Shown piece after piece: positions 1-12,110 of a stretch of 64,000 nt of DNA. The stretch is from Melampsora larici-populina 98AG31 (taxonomy: Eukaryota; Basidiomycota; Pucciniomycetes; Pucciniales; Melampsoraceae): the NCBI RefSeq assembly GCF_000204055.1, contig NW_006768766.1, forward strand, positions 590,706 to 654,705. The letters are read 5' to 3'. The notes below the pieces were generated by a model. It did no database searches and had not been told where the DNA came from. It saw only the letters and a list, made by a program, of their open reading frames with translations. Numbering within the stretch: the stretch's first letter is position 1; each line of letters opens with the position of its first letter. Position numbers and translations under genes: made by a program.

Positions 1-1929
1 CGTGGTTATACATCGGCTGATGTGAGGGACGTAGTTTGGGCTTGGGACTCGAAGATTGTGACTGTAGTAACTGATCGTGGCACCCATCGTGAGTTTGGTT
101 GAGATGAAGAAGGATATCAGTATTTGCTTTCCATGAATTGACTCTGAATTTTTGTTCTATGAAATTTAGATTTATTTGCGATCCATCCAGCTGGAGGTCA
201 CAATCATCCTACTAATGATAATCCACAGTATTCATCTGTTGGTACACCTGATTTACCATCCATTTTGACATTGGCAACATCCAATCCACTCGTTTTTCAA
301 CCACTTTCAATTACCATCTCTAGTTTTACGACCATCAAACCTAAACATATCCTAAGAAATCAAAACCAATCAAGCTCTACCAATGGGATGATTATTCCTA
401 TGATATCCAAAGATCAAATCGAATCAAATGAAACTCATGAATCTGAAACCGATCATCATCATCTTCATCATCATTCTCAAACTAGTTTTATCTTTCTTCA
501 ACCTAATGATGAACAAATGAATGAAGAAAGATCGAGCAGAAGAGAAGAATTTGAAAAAGTCTTGAATCCTTTACATAAGAGATTACCCAGTGGATTATTA
601 TTTGATCATCTTACCCAAAGTGTTGTACTTTATAATTTAGATGTTAAGAAGAAATTGATGTCATTGAGTAGTAGTCATCGAACAGTTTCGTCTCCAACTA
701 AAGCTGCTATGATTAGTGAACATCATTCTAAACCAAGGAAGAAATCAGCTCCTTCTGGTTTATCTCAATTAATGCAACAACAAGCTGATCTTAATGAACC
801 ACATCATCATCATCAATCACATTCGGTGAATTGTACAGCAACAGTAATCTGGTCACTTCTTCCTAATCAACCACAAATGGAACAAACTAGATTATATGAA
901 ACAGAAGACAGCAACGGTTTGGTTGGTGGTATTCATCAAGTTAAAAAACTTAAAGGAGAAAGATGGACATCGTTTGTTGAATTGGATACGTTTAGTCATT
1001 CGATCAACATTTTACCTAAATCGATTTATACTTATCATCAATTTGATTTTTATCATTTCAAAGAAACATATGAACAAATTGAAGATTTAATGAAAGATTT
1101 ATCTTTATCATCTTCTTCATTATCATCAAGTAGTCAACGAAGATTAAAGAAATTGATTGTTAGACAAGAAGTGATTATCGAACCTGGAGGCAATCCGAAT
1201 GAAGTGCCAGGCGAGTTTATTAACCTAGGGTTTCAAGAAAGAAACCAAATGAATGCGATTCGATATGAAGAACCTATTAAGTCAGCGGTAGAAACGATTT
1301 TAGATACATCAGCTTATCATCCAACATTGACACGAAACTTTTTGATGAACCCTTCACCTGGTTTTCCGAATGGACAACCAGGCAAGAGAGGAGGACATCA
1401 TCAATTTAAAGTTTTAAGTAGATTAAGTTTACAGAATGCAACTAAACGGATCTCTTCTAATTCTACTAATGGTTCTTCAAAAGCTAAAGAAGAAAAGATT
1501 TCCATCTCGTTTGATGATGGAGTGATTAAAGTTGATAGTTCAGAAGAAGATGAAGATGAGGATGAGGATGAGGTTTCACCTATATCTGATTTAGATGTTG
1601 AAGAAGAAGAAGAAAAGATTGGGTGGGATGCTTGGGCTATTGATGAAGAAGAGTTTGGTAAACAACCGATTCCTGTCCAAGTTCAAGTTCAAGTTGAGGT
1701 GGAGAAGAATGCTGGAGGAGGTGGTGGTGGGGCTAGTAGTTCTACTGAAGCTTTTTCGATCACTGATACAAATACTACTAGGACTACTGATTCTTCAACG
1801 TCTGATGGTACTGGTAGTGGTAGTGGGAGTGGAAGTGGAAGTGGACTTGGTGGTGGGAAAGTTAAAGGTGCACAGAAGTCTAAGGGTAGTAATGGTGCAA
1901 GGAATGGTAGAGGTCCAAGGAGATCTTAA
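1..1929 (+). CDS. BCAS3-like WD40 protein, 3' part (5' truncated by window edge)
   Basis: Partial gene entering from the left edge: exon <1..97, intron 98..169, exon 170..1929. The codon split across the intron gives Asp, and the join reads EFDLFAIHPAGG without a break. The stretch RGYTSADVRDVVWAWDSK, then TDRGTH and FAIHPAGG, matches the end of the BCAS3 beta-propeller (RG.TSA..QDI.FS.DSRW followed by LRGTTHVFPI.PYGG in homologues). After it come about 550 residues of low-complexity sequence: His-rich runs (residues about 65-90 and 195-205 of the second exon), Ser runs, an acidic Glu/Asp tract and a Gly/Ser-rich, basic tail. Human BCAS3 acts with PHAF1 at autophagic membranes. The family assignment rests on a short conserved block, so the name is likely but the function is inferred. 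Confidence 0.65.
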
Positions 1930-2357
1930 AGTTTGATTGAAGTGAAAGGAGAAGAGAGAAGAGAGAAGAAAAGAAGGTTTACTTGATTTTTTTTGACTTT
2001 GATTTTGATTTATCTTTAGCTTTCTGGTTATCACATGTATCACCCCATCCCTCTTTTTAATTTTTTTTTTCATTTCAACTTTTTTTTGCTCATCACCTTT
2101 GGATTTTTATGTTTGTTGTTCTTATTGTTGTTGTTTTTGTTGTTGTTGTTCTTTGATCATTCAATCATGATTTGTGTAGGAGTAAAGAGCTTATGAAGAA
2201 GAGGTAAGCATCAGTAATGTATGTCTTGTGTGTTTTTTTCGTTGAGGAAGTGAATTTGAATTTGAGAGAAGAAGAAGAGAGGTGTACTTACGGTAAGAAA
2301 TTTGTGAAGTTGTGAGATTGTTGAATCTGGAAAGTGGTCAACAGTTGTAGAATTTCA

Positions 2358-2875
2358 TAAACTTGACAAAGTCCCTTGCAGGCAGTAAAACCCACGGTAA
2401 CACCCAAAGCGTGTGTAGGGACTTGTGCTGGATGTGACCTTCCTGGTGTGAGAGGTTGTGAGATTTAGTAGAGGAAAATGGACCCAAAGAAGACCTTATC
2501 ACTAGATTTAGATCCTACATATCTTGAATCATTCTCAAGTTTTCATTGTCATTGAAATCCTTTCTTTTCAATTCTTACCATACAATTGTGTCATATGTGT
2601 ATTATGTTGCTTTGGTTTTTTGATAATCAAGAATCTGATTTTTTGGCCTTCCATAGAAACTTGAAAACAGATCAAAAATATGTTGGAATTGAGTGAAAAT
2701 CTCTTACTTGGAAGCACTAGCAGGACTTTGGTTTCCCCAATGCAGTTTTTGGAAAACTCTGGGTCCATTTCCATCCCCCCGCCAAACTAAACCCCACATC
2801 TTCTTATACCAGGAAGGTCATATTTGGAAGTTCCTATGAAGGTTATACCAGCTGTGAGGGACTTTGGTAAGTTTG
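2358..2875. mobile_element. 518-bp non-autonomous element, possibly MULE-type
   Basis: The left end reads AAACTTGACAAAGTCCC and the right end, inverted, reads AAACTTACCAAAGTCCC, an imperfect terminal inverted repeat of about 17 bp. The flanks are AGAATTTCA (2349..2357) and AGGATTTCA (2876..2884), a 9-bp direct repeat with one mismatch that looks like a target-site duplication. Duplications of 8-11 bp are typical of Mutator-like elements. No transposase frame is present inside. A related end motif, GGGACTTTGTTAAGTT, occurs alone near 36900, and the foldback at 46723-46790 has similar ends. Confidence 0.55.
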
Positions 2876-3983
2876 AGGATTTCAGTGGTATATATTAATA
2901 ATTATTTCTTTAAGCTTTGGTGAGAAATCTTTACCCTTAAACTACTGATTTTTTGGGAGGTGGGTAGGTTCAAAGAAAGATAAATCATCAAGCAGGAAGC
3001 TTGAAATGAAAGAGAAAGATGTGATAGGATGAATTTAAAAGGTGAATTTTTTGGGTGAAGGAAAAGAGGTAAGGAAAGGAATTTTCCTATGACCTTCTCA
3101 AACTTCTTGTACACATTGGGGAATTCTTCCCTCTTGTTATGGATGTTTCCCGCTTTCACCCATAGTCCAATACCCAACCCTGTGTTGTGGAAATAGACGG
3201 TATTGTTTGCAGCTAGCAGAGGTATCTTTTGAGGGATTTTAGCAGACAGATCTGCTCATGTGTGAATTATGATTGATCATTGATGTGAAACAAATTAAGA
3301 TGTGCTGCTGGTTTCACAGACTTATGCAAGTTTATCTTGGTATATGTACACCATATGTTTGAAAGGAATGTGATGATGTCTCTGAAGGATTTTGATGCTA
3401 CTTTTTCAAAAGGAAAGAGATGAATGTAACAGATGGTTTCATATTTTGTTGGTTTTCAAAGATCTGTGTCCCAGAGTGATAAGCATCAAATATCTCTGTA
3501 TGTACCAGAGATATCAATTATGTATACTGTTAAGCAGCAAGAGCCACCTACATAATTGTTGTTCCTCTAAAAAAATCACAAAGCTGCAGAACGGGATCAA
3601 AGAAAAAAGCAAGATCAATCTGGTATCCTGGTCTTGAGGCATATACAAAATGATGACTGTTATGGGTCATTTGGGCAATAAAGCTGTTGAAAGCATACCA
3701 AGCAATAGGAATTTGAATCACCAGATATTCTTCAAAACACAGGGTCACAAGTGGTTTATCAAGCCAACAAAAATCATTCATGGAATCTTGAATGAAGGAC
3801 AATCAAGAGAGGAGGACTTTTCTGAGTTACTACAAGATGAAGCTCCCCAATGGAAAACCATAACTAATTATTGACATAAGGAATTTCAATATGAGAATAA
3901 CTTGCTGGTTGTATAGGTGCCAGCTGGATTTCTTTGACATATGTAGACAGTGTATCTTGATCATCTGTTTAAGAGTGATATTG

Positions 3984-4163
3984 TACAGTCAAACCCGCGC
4001 AAATGCATACCCGCGCAGGTGCATAACCCTTGATAATGCATAGAAAAAATCTAGAATCTTGACGCTTTTTACTGCCAAATTTGACAACAGAAATGCATAA
4101 CCCGTCAAAATGCATAGCAAAAGTCTTCCACCCAAATTATGCGTTTGCGCGGGTTTGACTGTA
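3984..4163. mobile_element. 180-bp MITE with TA duplication, TIR starting CAGTCAAACC
   Basis: TA at 3984-3985 is followed by CAGTCAAACCCGCGCAAA; the right end is the inverse of CAGTCAAACCCGCGCAAA followed by TA at 4162-4163. The inverted repeat is about 23 bp with one mismatch. The inside is non-coding and holds several variants of the motif AATGCATA near ACCC. A TA duplication with ends beginning CAG is characteristic of Tc1/mariner/pogo-type elements, and the first ten terminal bases match the MITE at 48940-49032. Confidence 0.85.
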
Positions 4164-5098
4164 ATGATGTATTTCAAGATTTTCATACTATCCTTTCCAA
4201 ATTGAGGAACAGAGCAGATAAAGTGGCTTCATCATCAGTTTGTTTCCTCATTCACACTTTACAATTTAACCAAGCCAGATATCTGACTGAAGAAGTGGAT
4301 GACCAGAAAGGGTGTTTAGCAAGGTATGTTTTGATAAGCAAGTATGCTTGAGCTCAGACTAAAGAAATTTCCTTTTGATTTTTAAAACCACAATGTCTCA
4401 CAACTTCCAACTCTCTTGATCAAAATCCATCCATAAGGACTCTAATATCAAGTCAGACAAATTTGGGATATGACAAGGAAGATGGTAATAAACTCTTTAC
4501 AACTTGCTGATGATAAAAAAATCAGCACATGGTTTTGTGGCAAGAACCACTTATGGAATTTTTTTCAACATAAGACTTCCAAAGTTGCAAAACTCATCCA
4601 AAATACAAAACAATTTTGGGGCCTTCTCATGAAGGGCTGTTCAAAATTATCCTTGGTGGACCATTTTCTTGTTTTTTTTACAGTTGCAACAGGAAGACTG
4701 ATAAGTTTAGATTTTTGGTTGAAATTACAAAATACTCAAATAATCATATTTTTATGTGAGTCCCTATTTATGAAGCTTGTCACTCTGTGCCAGTGATAGG
4801 AAGACTTACATCACGGTTAGAAATCAAATACAATTTTCACAAAGTCAGCTAAAAGTTTGGTGGTTTTGTAGCAAACTTCAATCAAAAAAGCTCCAAATTT
4901 GTCTTTGAACATTCCTGAGTTTATTGCAGAGCCACAGATGACACACTTCATTTCAAAATGTATTCAAATATCGAATGCAGGGTACATTTTCAAATCACAA
5001 CCATTCATGTAACACATCTAGGACCCTGATGAGTTGATTGCAAGTCGCATGATGCTTATCTTGATCACAGAGATGAAATCCTAGCTCATGTCAAAGAT

Positions 5099-6792
5099 TC
5101 AGACACCAGATAATTGAGCCTCCCGGCTAGTCAAAGGCACATATCTAACGTTATAGAGTTCCTTGATGGTTACTTCTCCCTTCTCATCTTTATCCACTTG
5201 AAATACTGCTTGGGAATCGGTTCCAACCTAACAAACATAGAGATACATTTGATAAGATGGTCATCAGGGAGAGTTTGGGTAAAGAAAACTACCTACTGGT
5301 ATGAACATCCTACCTGGAGAAGCTAGCTGATTAACAAGTGTTGATGGCATCTGAAAGAACAAGGCAGGTAGACCAATATCAGTACACACACTCATGCATG
5401 TCTTGCAGCATTTGAAATGAAAACTTCTCACGGTAGGGGCTGCAGCGCCGACATGTATAGCATCCCAAATTCCCCCAAACTCAGTGCTTGGGTCTCGAGC
5501 ATCACCTGCAACCACCTTGATAAATCCTTTAGCAAGAGGTTCATCAAGTCCATCATTTTTCAAGTTTTCAATGGATTCTTTTGCCAATTCGGGGATATGT
5601 TCAATTCCTATGCAGTGGAATTTGGAAGACGATTTTGATAAATTTGAATTGTGTTTATGAGTATTCTTGTAGCTTACCAATAGCCAGTCCAGCTTGTTGT
5701 TGATTATGGCTAGCTTTGATCGCAACTGGACTTGACACCAAGTGATACAAACAAGCAAGAATATATCCGCTTCCACTACCCACGTCTCACCAAAAGTAAG
5801 CAAGTAGTATCAACCGATAAGAATATACCATATGCCTTTCGTAGGTTATGACAGCCTACCTAAGACACGGGCTCCGGGATTTAAAAATGGAAGTAGGTTT
5901 TCCAAAGCGCTAGCGTGCTAGAAGGATACGTGATTGATCTTTTGATGTGTCAAGTTGCAATTAAATGTAATGACTACTGACCATGTGAGGAGCAGATATA
6001 GTAGCACCGTGCCCAATAGGTCTGAGTTGAATGATCGTGATGATCAATTTTCTTTCAGGTGCCTTTGACAGTTGCTAATCAGACTTTACACTTACTGCGG
6101 TCTATCTTGATATGCCTCACTCAAAGAATTTCTCAAAACGTATTTTGCTCGATCAACCTTATTCATTGCCTCAAGAACTCTTGATTGTGCATCATAAATT
6201 CAATCGGATGAAGGTCAGATTGTACCACTATTATGTGTCCTAGAGCTGAATATAATGCTTGCCTCGAGCTCTGGATAAGACCAGCCGAGTGTAATTTCGA
6301 GATGAGCTGCACGATGTAGACCAATACGGTATCAGTGAAGCCGAAACTAAGCGACATACAAGTATTTCTCAAAAGCTCGACGGTTGGTTCATCATCCCTT
6401 TGGGAATAGAATACAGCAAGAAGAAATGAGCGAGACTGGGTGTAGGAGTTTTGAAAACCGCGAGTTTCATTGGTGATCTTACGGCATCACGATCAATTTT
6501 CGCATTTCCTTCATGACTTTGAGTCAGTGGTAGTAAGTCACACCTCCATTTCAAGGATCCAAGGGCCACAGACATGTCCACTTTGAGGATCCAAAGGGTA
6601 CTGCCAGCTACTGCCACTTCCCACGTTCAAGATTTTGGGAAGCGATATGTAGGCCGTCCCATTCTTTCGAAATGAATCTTTATGACCACGGAGTGAATGT
6701 CTAATGGACCACTCATCTAATCGGATTGTTCAATACATTAAATGGATGTGACTAACTTCGGCATTTGTTGAACCGTGACACCTCCAAGCCAT
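5099..6792 (-). CDS. Protein-L-isoaspartate O-methyltransferase (EC 2.1.1.77)
   Basis: Repairs isoaspartyl residues in aged proteins by S-adenosylmethionine-dependent methylation, normally in the cytosol. Nine exons: complement(5099..5227, 5297..5350, 5432..5607, 5678..5785, 5860..5917, 5982..6021, 6096..6179, 6263..6306, 6757..6792); 729 bases, 242 residues, with every phase closing. The family starts MAW and so does this one (MAWRCHGSTNAE). Recognisable blocks are PIGHGATISAPHMHA, the SAM-binding motif VLDVGSGSGYI, GIEHIPEL, WDAIHVGAAAP, LASPGRMFIPVG and the terminal YVPLTSRE. Length is close to the human enzyme (about 227), with an insertion of some 15 residues after the SAM motif. The intron after exon 2 (6180..6262) is GC..AG. 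The first intron is 450 bp, the others 64-83 bp. No promoter element was identified. Confidence 0.93.
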
Positions 6793-7809
6793 CAGGTTTA
6801 ACGATGAGCAAGATTCGCTTATGATATGTTGGTAACCGATGTAGGAGGGATTGTGAGATAAGGGAGGAAAGGGAACTTGCGAAATATGAGCAGCGAAATC
6901 GAAGAGCTTCGCCTATGAGTCATGACTCGATCATGCGGGGCCAAATCGAAATTACCCGGTGATCGGGACTCGGATGTCGGATTTTAGGAAGGGTTCAGGC
7001 TTGAACAGTGAACTCGGCAGGTTGGGCGAGATTAAGAATCCAGCCAACCATCAACAGTCAAAAGTTTCAATGTTTCCCAAATATTATGGAGCACCACAAA
7101 TTTCACCGAAACAGCTGCTCAAAAGATCTATCCTGACATCTTCCCACTGAGAAGCACATCGCAGAAAGGTTTCCCATGTCACCCTCTACTCTTGAAGAAT
7201 CTGGAAAAGGAAGTTCATATAAAATCCGTCTTGAGAGATTACCATTTGATTTATTTTGCAAAGGCACCTAACAATCTTCAAAATGTGTTATTCATTGCGA
7301 CATGGAGATTTTCTGATGCCAATCAATTGATTATCACGATGCTGTCCCAGGGATGTGAATGTGAATCAGGAAGATTTTCTGCTTTTCGAGTTCATTGAGC
7401 TAATAGAATTGTCGCACTCAGATAACCATTTACCAATATATGCATAAGTTAAGCGACGAAAGCTGTGTAGACCAGTGTGATGATGTGATTGCCCTTCAGA
7501 CGATCAAGGCTCTGGTAAATCTGAATTTTGACAGCTTAAGGGCTTGTATTGAAACAAAACTAGAAAGCACTACTCAAAAACACTACAATTCAATCAAAAG
7601 AAAGGCTTACTACATCCACAGCAAAAACTACAACAACGTTATGATACAAAAAAGAAGCAGCTGAGATAAAAACCCATTCTACCATTGAAGATGGTGATTT
7701 ATCTCAACTCAGGTCTTTTTGAGAGAAGCGCGACTAAGAAACACTAGACCAAAACAGTTTTCAACATATATATGTCTACTTTCCATTTCTAGCAAGCAAG
7801 AACAACACT
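6793..7809. other. Intergenic, no gene seen
   Basis: About 1 kb between the methyltransferase start and the stop of the first seven-helix gene. Frames are short and uninterpretable. From about 7540 to 7680 the sequence shows weak similarity to 11830-11935 (shared TATTGAAACAAA..CTAGAA), which marks the left part of the local segmental duplication. Confidence 0.55.
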
Positions 7810-9839
7810 TCAAGACTTCGTAGACCGGGTTGCCAGAGTTGAGTTGTCAGGGGTAGCTGTACCCCAATCGGAAAATCTGGATTGGAACGGGTATGCTGAA
7901 TTGGAAGAGACGGTCGAAGTAGATTCCCGATGAGGTTGACTGATAGGTGAAGTTCTACTTGTGGCTTGTCCTCTGTGATCTAACGTACTCTGTGAAATTG
8001 AGCTAGATTCAGTTGATTGCGAACGACTGTCAAATGAGTCATATATGAGTGATAAGTTTGGATTATCACGAATCATCGCAGTAGGCAATGATTTTGGTGG
8101 CTCCGCATCGCTACAATGCTTCTTGGTCACCGCATCAATTATTGAAGGATTTTTCCCTCTTTTCTCGGAAGACGCCATGAGGTGGTAGGGACCAGTAGAT
8201 AGACGAATAGAGCTTCGGGCCTCTTGGCTCTTGAGGGAAGTTGAAAGAACGGCGATCAGTGTAATCTAGGCCAGGTGAATGTCAGCATCAGACCACCATC
8301 TCGATATTTAGGTCTGGAGGAAACTCATTTACTTCGTAGAATCGTGGTAAAATGCTAATCGGCACGTACTGCCATCCCTTCTCGTGCAGAGTGAAATAGA
8401 GAATGATGGAAATAATCTGTACACTGCTGAGAAACACTCCAGATGTCACCATGACTAGTGCTAATGAACGCAAGGATGATACATAGCTTGTTTCCATAAC
8501 AATTCTAGTTAGCTCATCGAGGTTTCCATATCAGATAAATGAAGAGAAATCTCCCAGAAGCCTGTATAAAGACTTACTCATTTCTGCTGTTACGAAGATT
8601 CGTGACTTGTTTTCGGATTCCGCCTAGATCGCAGATGGTACTCGAGCTGATCAGGACGTCAACAACCGCTGAAAGCATATACCAAATGGGTGTAATTGCT
8701 GTGACCCTTGCAGCTTTGTCATTTGATGAGCTTGAAGTGCCTATGAGAGCAATATTTTTATTATTCTCGAACGGTCCAATCTGTAATATATATTTATATC
8801 AGTTTTGAATTTTAGGTTCGGATAATCCCAATGTAAAATGAGACTAACGGCGTTCACGATAGCGGAAGCGAGCCCGGTGGCTGCACATACTGCAATCAGG
8901 CATTGAAGTGCTTTCCATCGCCAAATCGAGGAGCCTTGGTGCAAGTACTGCGAGTGGGTGATGAGCCGACGATTTCGAAGTGCGACGGCCCACTCCTTGA
9001 TGTCATCATCACCCGTGCTGATCCCGATGGAGTGACTGTCCAAAGAGAGCGAGGCCGCACCATCTTCATCGCGTTCTGTGGCTAATGCCGCTGAGTAAGT
9101 GGCGATCCTGTCTAACTTCTGGGCCCGTCCAAGTAGTGATACTTGGACTAGCGTCTGGATCATCAATGTTACCAGGCTCGATGACAGCGCCATACCTGCA
9201 CGACCAGAACCGATCTTTAGCAACGTTGGACAATGGTAGGTTAAATTTTGTAGCAAATCGAGTTCTTACCATAGGGTATCACATACGGGTCCAACGAAAG
9301 GTTCAAATGACTTTGAACAATCACTAGCTGCCAGAGAACATAGAAGCGGATGATTGTTTGAGATGAACCTGCCATGTGAGTGGCAAAAACCTATGAAGCA
9401 GAAACCATAACGACAAGTTAAGCTAGAGTGAAAATTGATGATCTTGTCTGTAAAGCAATTTTGAAGCTCGACTTACTGTAAAATTGCGGAATGCGTATTC
9501 TCCAGAAAAGAAACTCGGAGCTTTTATTTTTAACCTCGCGGTGAGAACTGGGATACATTGAGGATATGTTCTTTTCATATCCGGAGAGGGTTCGGTCGTC
9601 AACTTGCCGATGCGGGACATTGCTGAGAGGTATTGAAGCGACAGGCCAAGAAAAAGACCAAATACTACCAATGGCAAGATCAAAGATACACGTCAGACCA
9701 TAAATCCATACTCTAGATCCATACTCTAGACAATTGGACGCGTCAAGAAAAACTTACATAGGGTGGACAGCAAAATACCAATCAGCAGCGGACCCAAAAC
9801 CTCACTTGAGGAGCTGCTAGCGTTTAGATGTGGCGTCAT
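7810..9839 (-). CDS. Seven-helix membrane protein, DUF6534-like (tandem copy A)
   Basis: Seven exons: complement(7810..8265, 8333..8486, 8578..8780, 8849..9195, 9270..9390, 9477..9664, 9758..9839), 516 residues. Predicted helices lie at about 14-38 (GPLLIGILLSTLLFG), 92-118, 131-153, 222-246, 273-297, 319-345 and 352-374. A loop of about 70 residues separates helices 3 and 4, and a Ser/Thr-rich tail of about 140 residues follows the last helix. The opening GPLLIGILLSTL, the AVVDVLISSSTI segment and the helix-6 pattern SLRSLALVMVTSGVFLS resemble basidiomycete DUF6534 proteins, whose function is unknown. The ATG at 9839 was chosen because copy B starts at the equivalent place. A receptor role is only a guess from topology. 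Confidence 0.75.
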
Positions 9840-12110
9840 TGGGTCAGGTAAACAAACGATGATATAGTTTGCGTTTGTTGGGAAGGTTACAACCGAAATC
9901 GGCTGCTTGAGAGTCGAGGTTATTAACAAGAGTCAACCTCCACAAAGATAGTTATAAGATAACTGGAATAGTAATAGCCGCAGTGAACGATGGAGAGGCA
10001 AGATGTCTCAAATTCGGCGCGTAGTATATATATGGATCGAAGTTCGCCAGAGTAAGGCAGTACATCAATGAATCCGACACTGATCCATACAAACGTTGAG
10101 CCTGGGGTTCTAGACTCTCGATCTCAGGATGGATGTGTGAATCGGTTCAGCTTTGCAAGGATTAAAGTGAGCCGGCGAGTGTGTCCCGTTGTGGGCCCAG
10201 ACCCATTCTCTGTGGTGTTCAGAACAGGGGGAGACTGGACATCGACCTGACCTGCCAGCGCTACAAAGCGAAAACCGGTTGCCGGCTTCAACTACAGGAT
10301 GTAATTCTACGGAGTCTAGACTCTTTCGTGTCGCATGGGATCCTGGACTGAAATTGGAGTTGGTAATGCTGGGTGATCAAGTTGCCACGAGTTGAAACGC
10401 ATGACGACACGCAAGGCCTGTATCGAATTGTCTCTGTCTGCAGGAAAAGACACAAAGAAATTGATCGACAAGGGACTCAAGTGGTGGGCGCGGCACAACT
10501 CTGACGCCCCAGTCGTGGGCGCATGCAGGGTGCATGCAGGGTGCATATAGTCAGCAGGTTTCAGCTCTCTCTCACCTTCAGGCTTCAACTTATCTCAGCT
10601 GCATCCACATGTGTTATTTGTACCACCCCACACCATCTTCTTCAATCATGGGAGCATTTATAGTCTGGATTAAAAGGTACTACAGTAACAAAATCTTGGA
10701 ATCCAATGATAGCAACACATCTTCATTACTACTAATGTTGATCTGGTTGATTTTTGCTGTCCTACATACTGCTGATAAAGTTGTACAGAGGGGATTCATG
10801 TGAGACCAGTGATTTTTCCTGGAATGCAGAAGATGTGGGTGATGAGATATTATTCAAAAGTGGACCCACCTTTGTCTATTTTTTTGCGCGTCTTGTGCCC
10901 TCTTGCGTCCCCAGCCAAAATAAGGCCGCGTCCTTGTTCTCACTCTCGCGCCCACCACATGAGAAGGGACACTCCCTTTGTTCATCTTTCCCTGAAATAT
11001 CTCGTGCGCTGAGCAAGTAGAGGTCATGACATGCATGCAGAATTTGCATTTCAAATTCCTGTGTGTGCATCAGTTGTACCTACGGCGCAGCTATTGCAGT
11101 GCACAACAAGTATTCAGCATATGGATTGGCATTTATGCATGGCTCCAGAAAACGCAGGGTGCATGCTATGGATTGCCTGGCAGATGAAATGATGGGCATG
11201 GTGTGTCTGGTCCGCCAGCAGACGCGCAATACGAGGCGCATCGGGCGCGGCTAGCACTAGGTGTAGCTCGTTGAGGAACTGGCCAATCTGATCTTATGCT
11301 CTTGTGTAAGCAGGAGCGACATCTGAATATCTTGCGCAGGTAAAGGAAGTTTTGGTGACTAAATTCATGTAGATTTTGGAAATCACCGCAAGAGGCGACT
11401 GAGGATCAGTGGTTCAACTCGCAAAAAAAATCTAATTGACAAAAACAATGTCGTAATTGAATAGATATCAAAAATGATCATCTAGATTAACTAGATGAAA
11501 TACATAAATCTGGATAATATCAGCAAACACACTTGCAAGTGGCACTTCTCCAGATATAATCATCTATAAAATATATGTTGATACTTTGATGTGACTAGTA
11601 AACATATCTAATTCAAGCTCTGTTTAGTTGATGACTTAGAAGTTAGATTCACTCCCAAATTGATGGTGGTGACCATGATTTGTGGACTTTCAGAGGACCT
11701 TTCAAGTTTCAGCTCAAATGCTAAAATGTCATATCATCAGAAAAAATCTACCTGTGTACTTGGCAATCATAGGTGTATTATCACAGTTCAAAGAACAACT
11801 GATACAAATATTGGATTACAAGAGCTCAAAGACTCTTCTATTGAAACAAATCTAGAATGCACAACTAAAAAACAACAAAATCTGATAAAAAAGAGAGAAT
11901 CGATACATCTAGAGTGAGAGAATAAAAAACACTATAGTCCAAACTAAAGAGCTGCTTTACATACACCCCTTCTCCTTTTCAGCAATCAATTGAATTACAT
12001 AACCGGAATTTTTATGAGAGACTTATGAAAGTAACCCAAAGTCTAAATATTTGTCAATTTATACTTATAAACATTTCTTTTCTTCGTGATCAATAAGTAT
12101 TGATACTCCT
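9840..12110. other. Intergenic between the tandem seven-helix genes
   Basis: The part up to about 10395 is the duplicated upstream region of copy A, with a TATATATA run near 10025. From 10400 to 11250 there is a GC-richer patch with repeated GCAGGGTGCAT. The 12-mer GTGGTGGGCGCG at 10481-10492 recurs inverted at 10947-10958, possibly ends of a degraded element. The part from 11820 on belongs to the downstream side of copy B. No gene was found. Confidence 0.5.

Larger units (their letters stand above)
1930..5098. other. Intergenic DNA with two miniature transposons
   Basis: No gene could be supported on either strand; the open frames are short, lack plausible splice partners and match no family I recognise. 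The stretch contains a 518-bp inverted-repeat element (2358..2875) and a TA-flanked MITE (3984..4163). The part just after 1929 is T-rich and probably carries the 3' UTR and polyadenylation signals of the BCAS3-like gene. Confidence 0.6.

Noticed and set aside
10481..10958. Inverted 12-mers GTGGTGGGCGCG about 470 bp apart, possibly a transposon
   Set aside because: Similarity does not extend beyond the 12 bases and no flanking duplication is visible; GC-rich 12-mers of this kind can recur by chance here.
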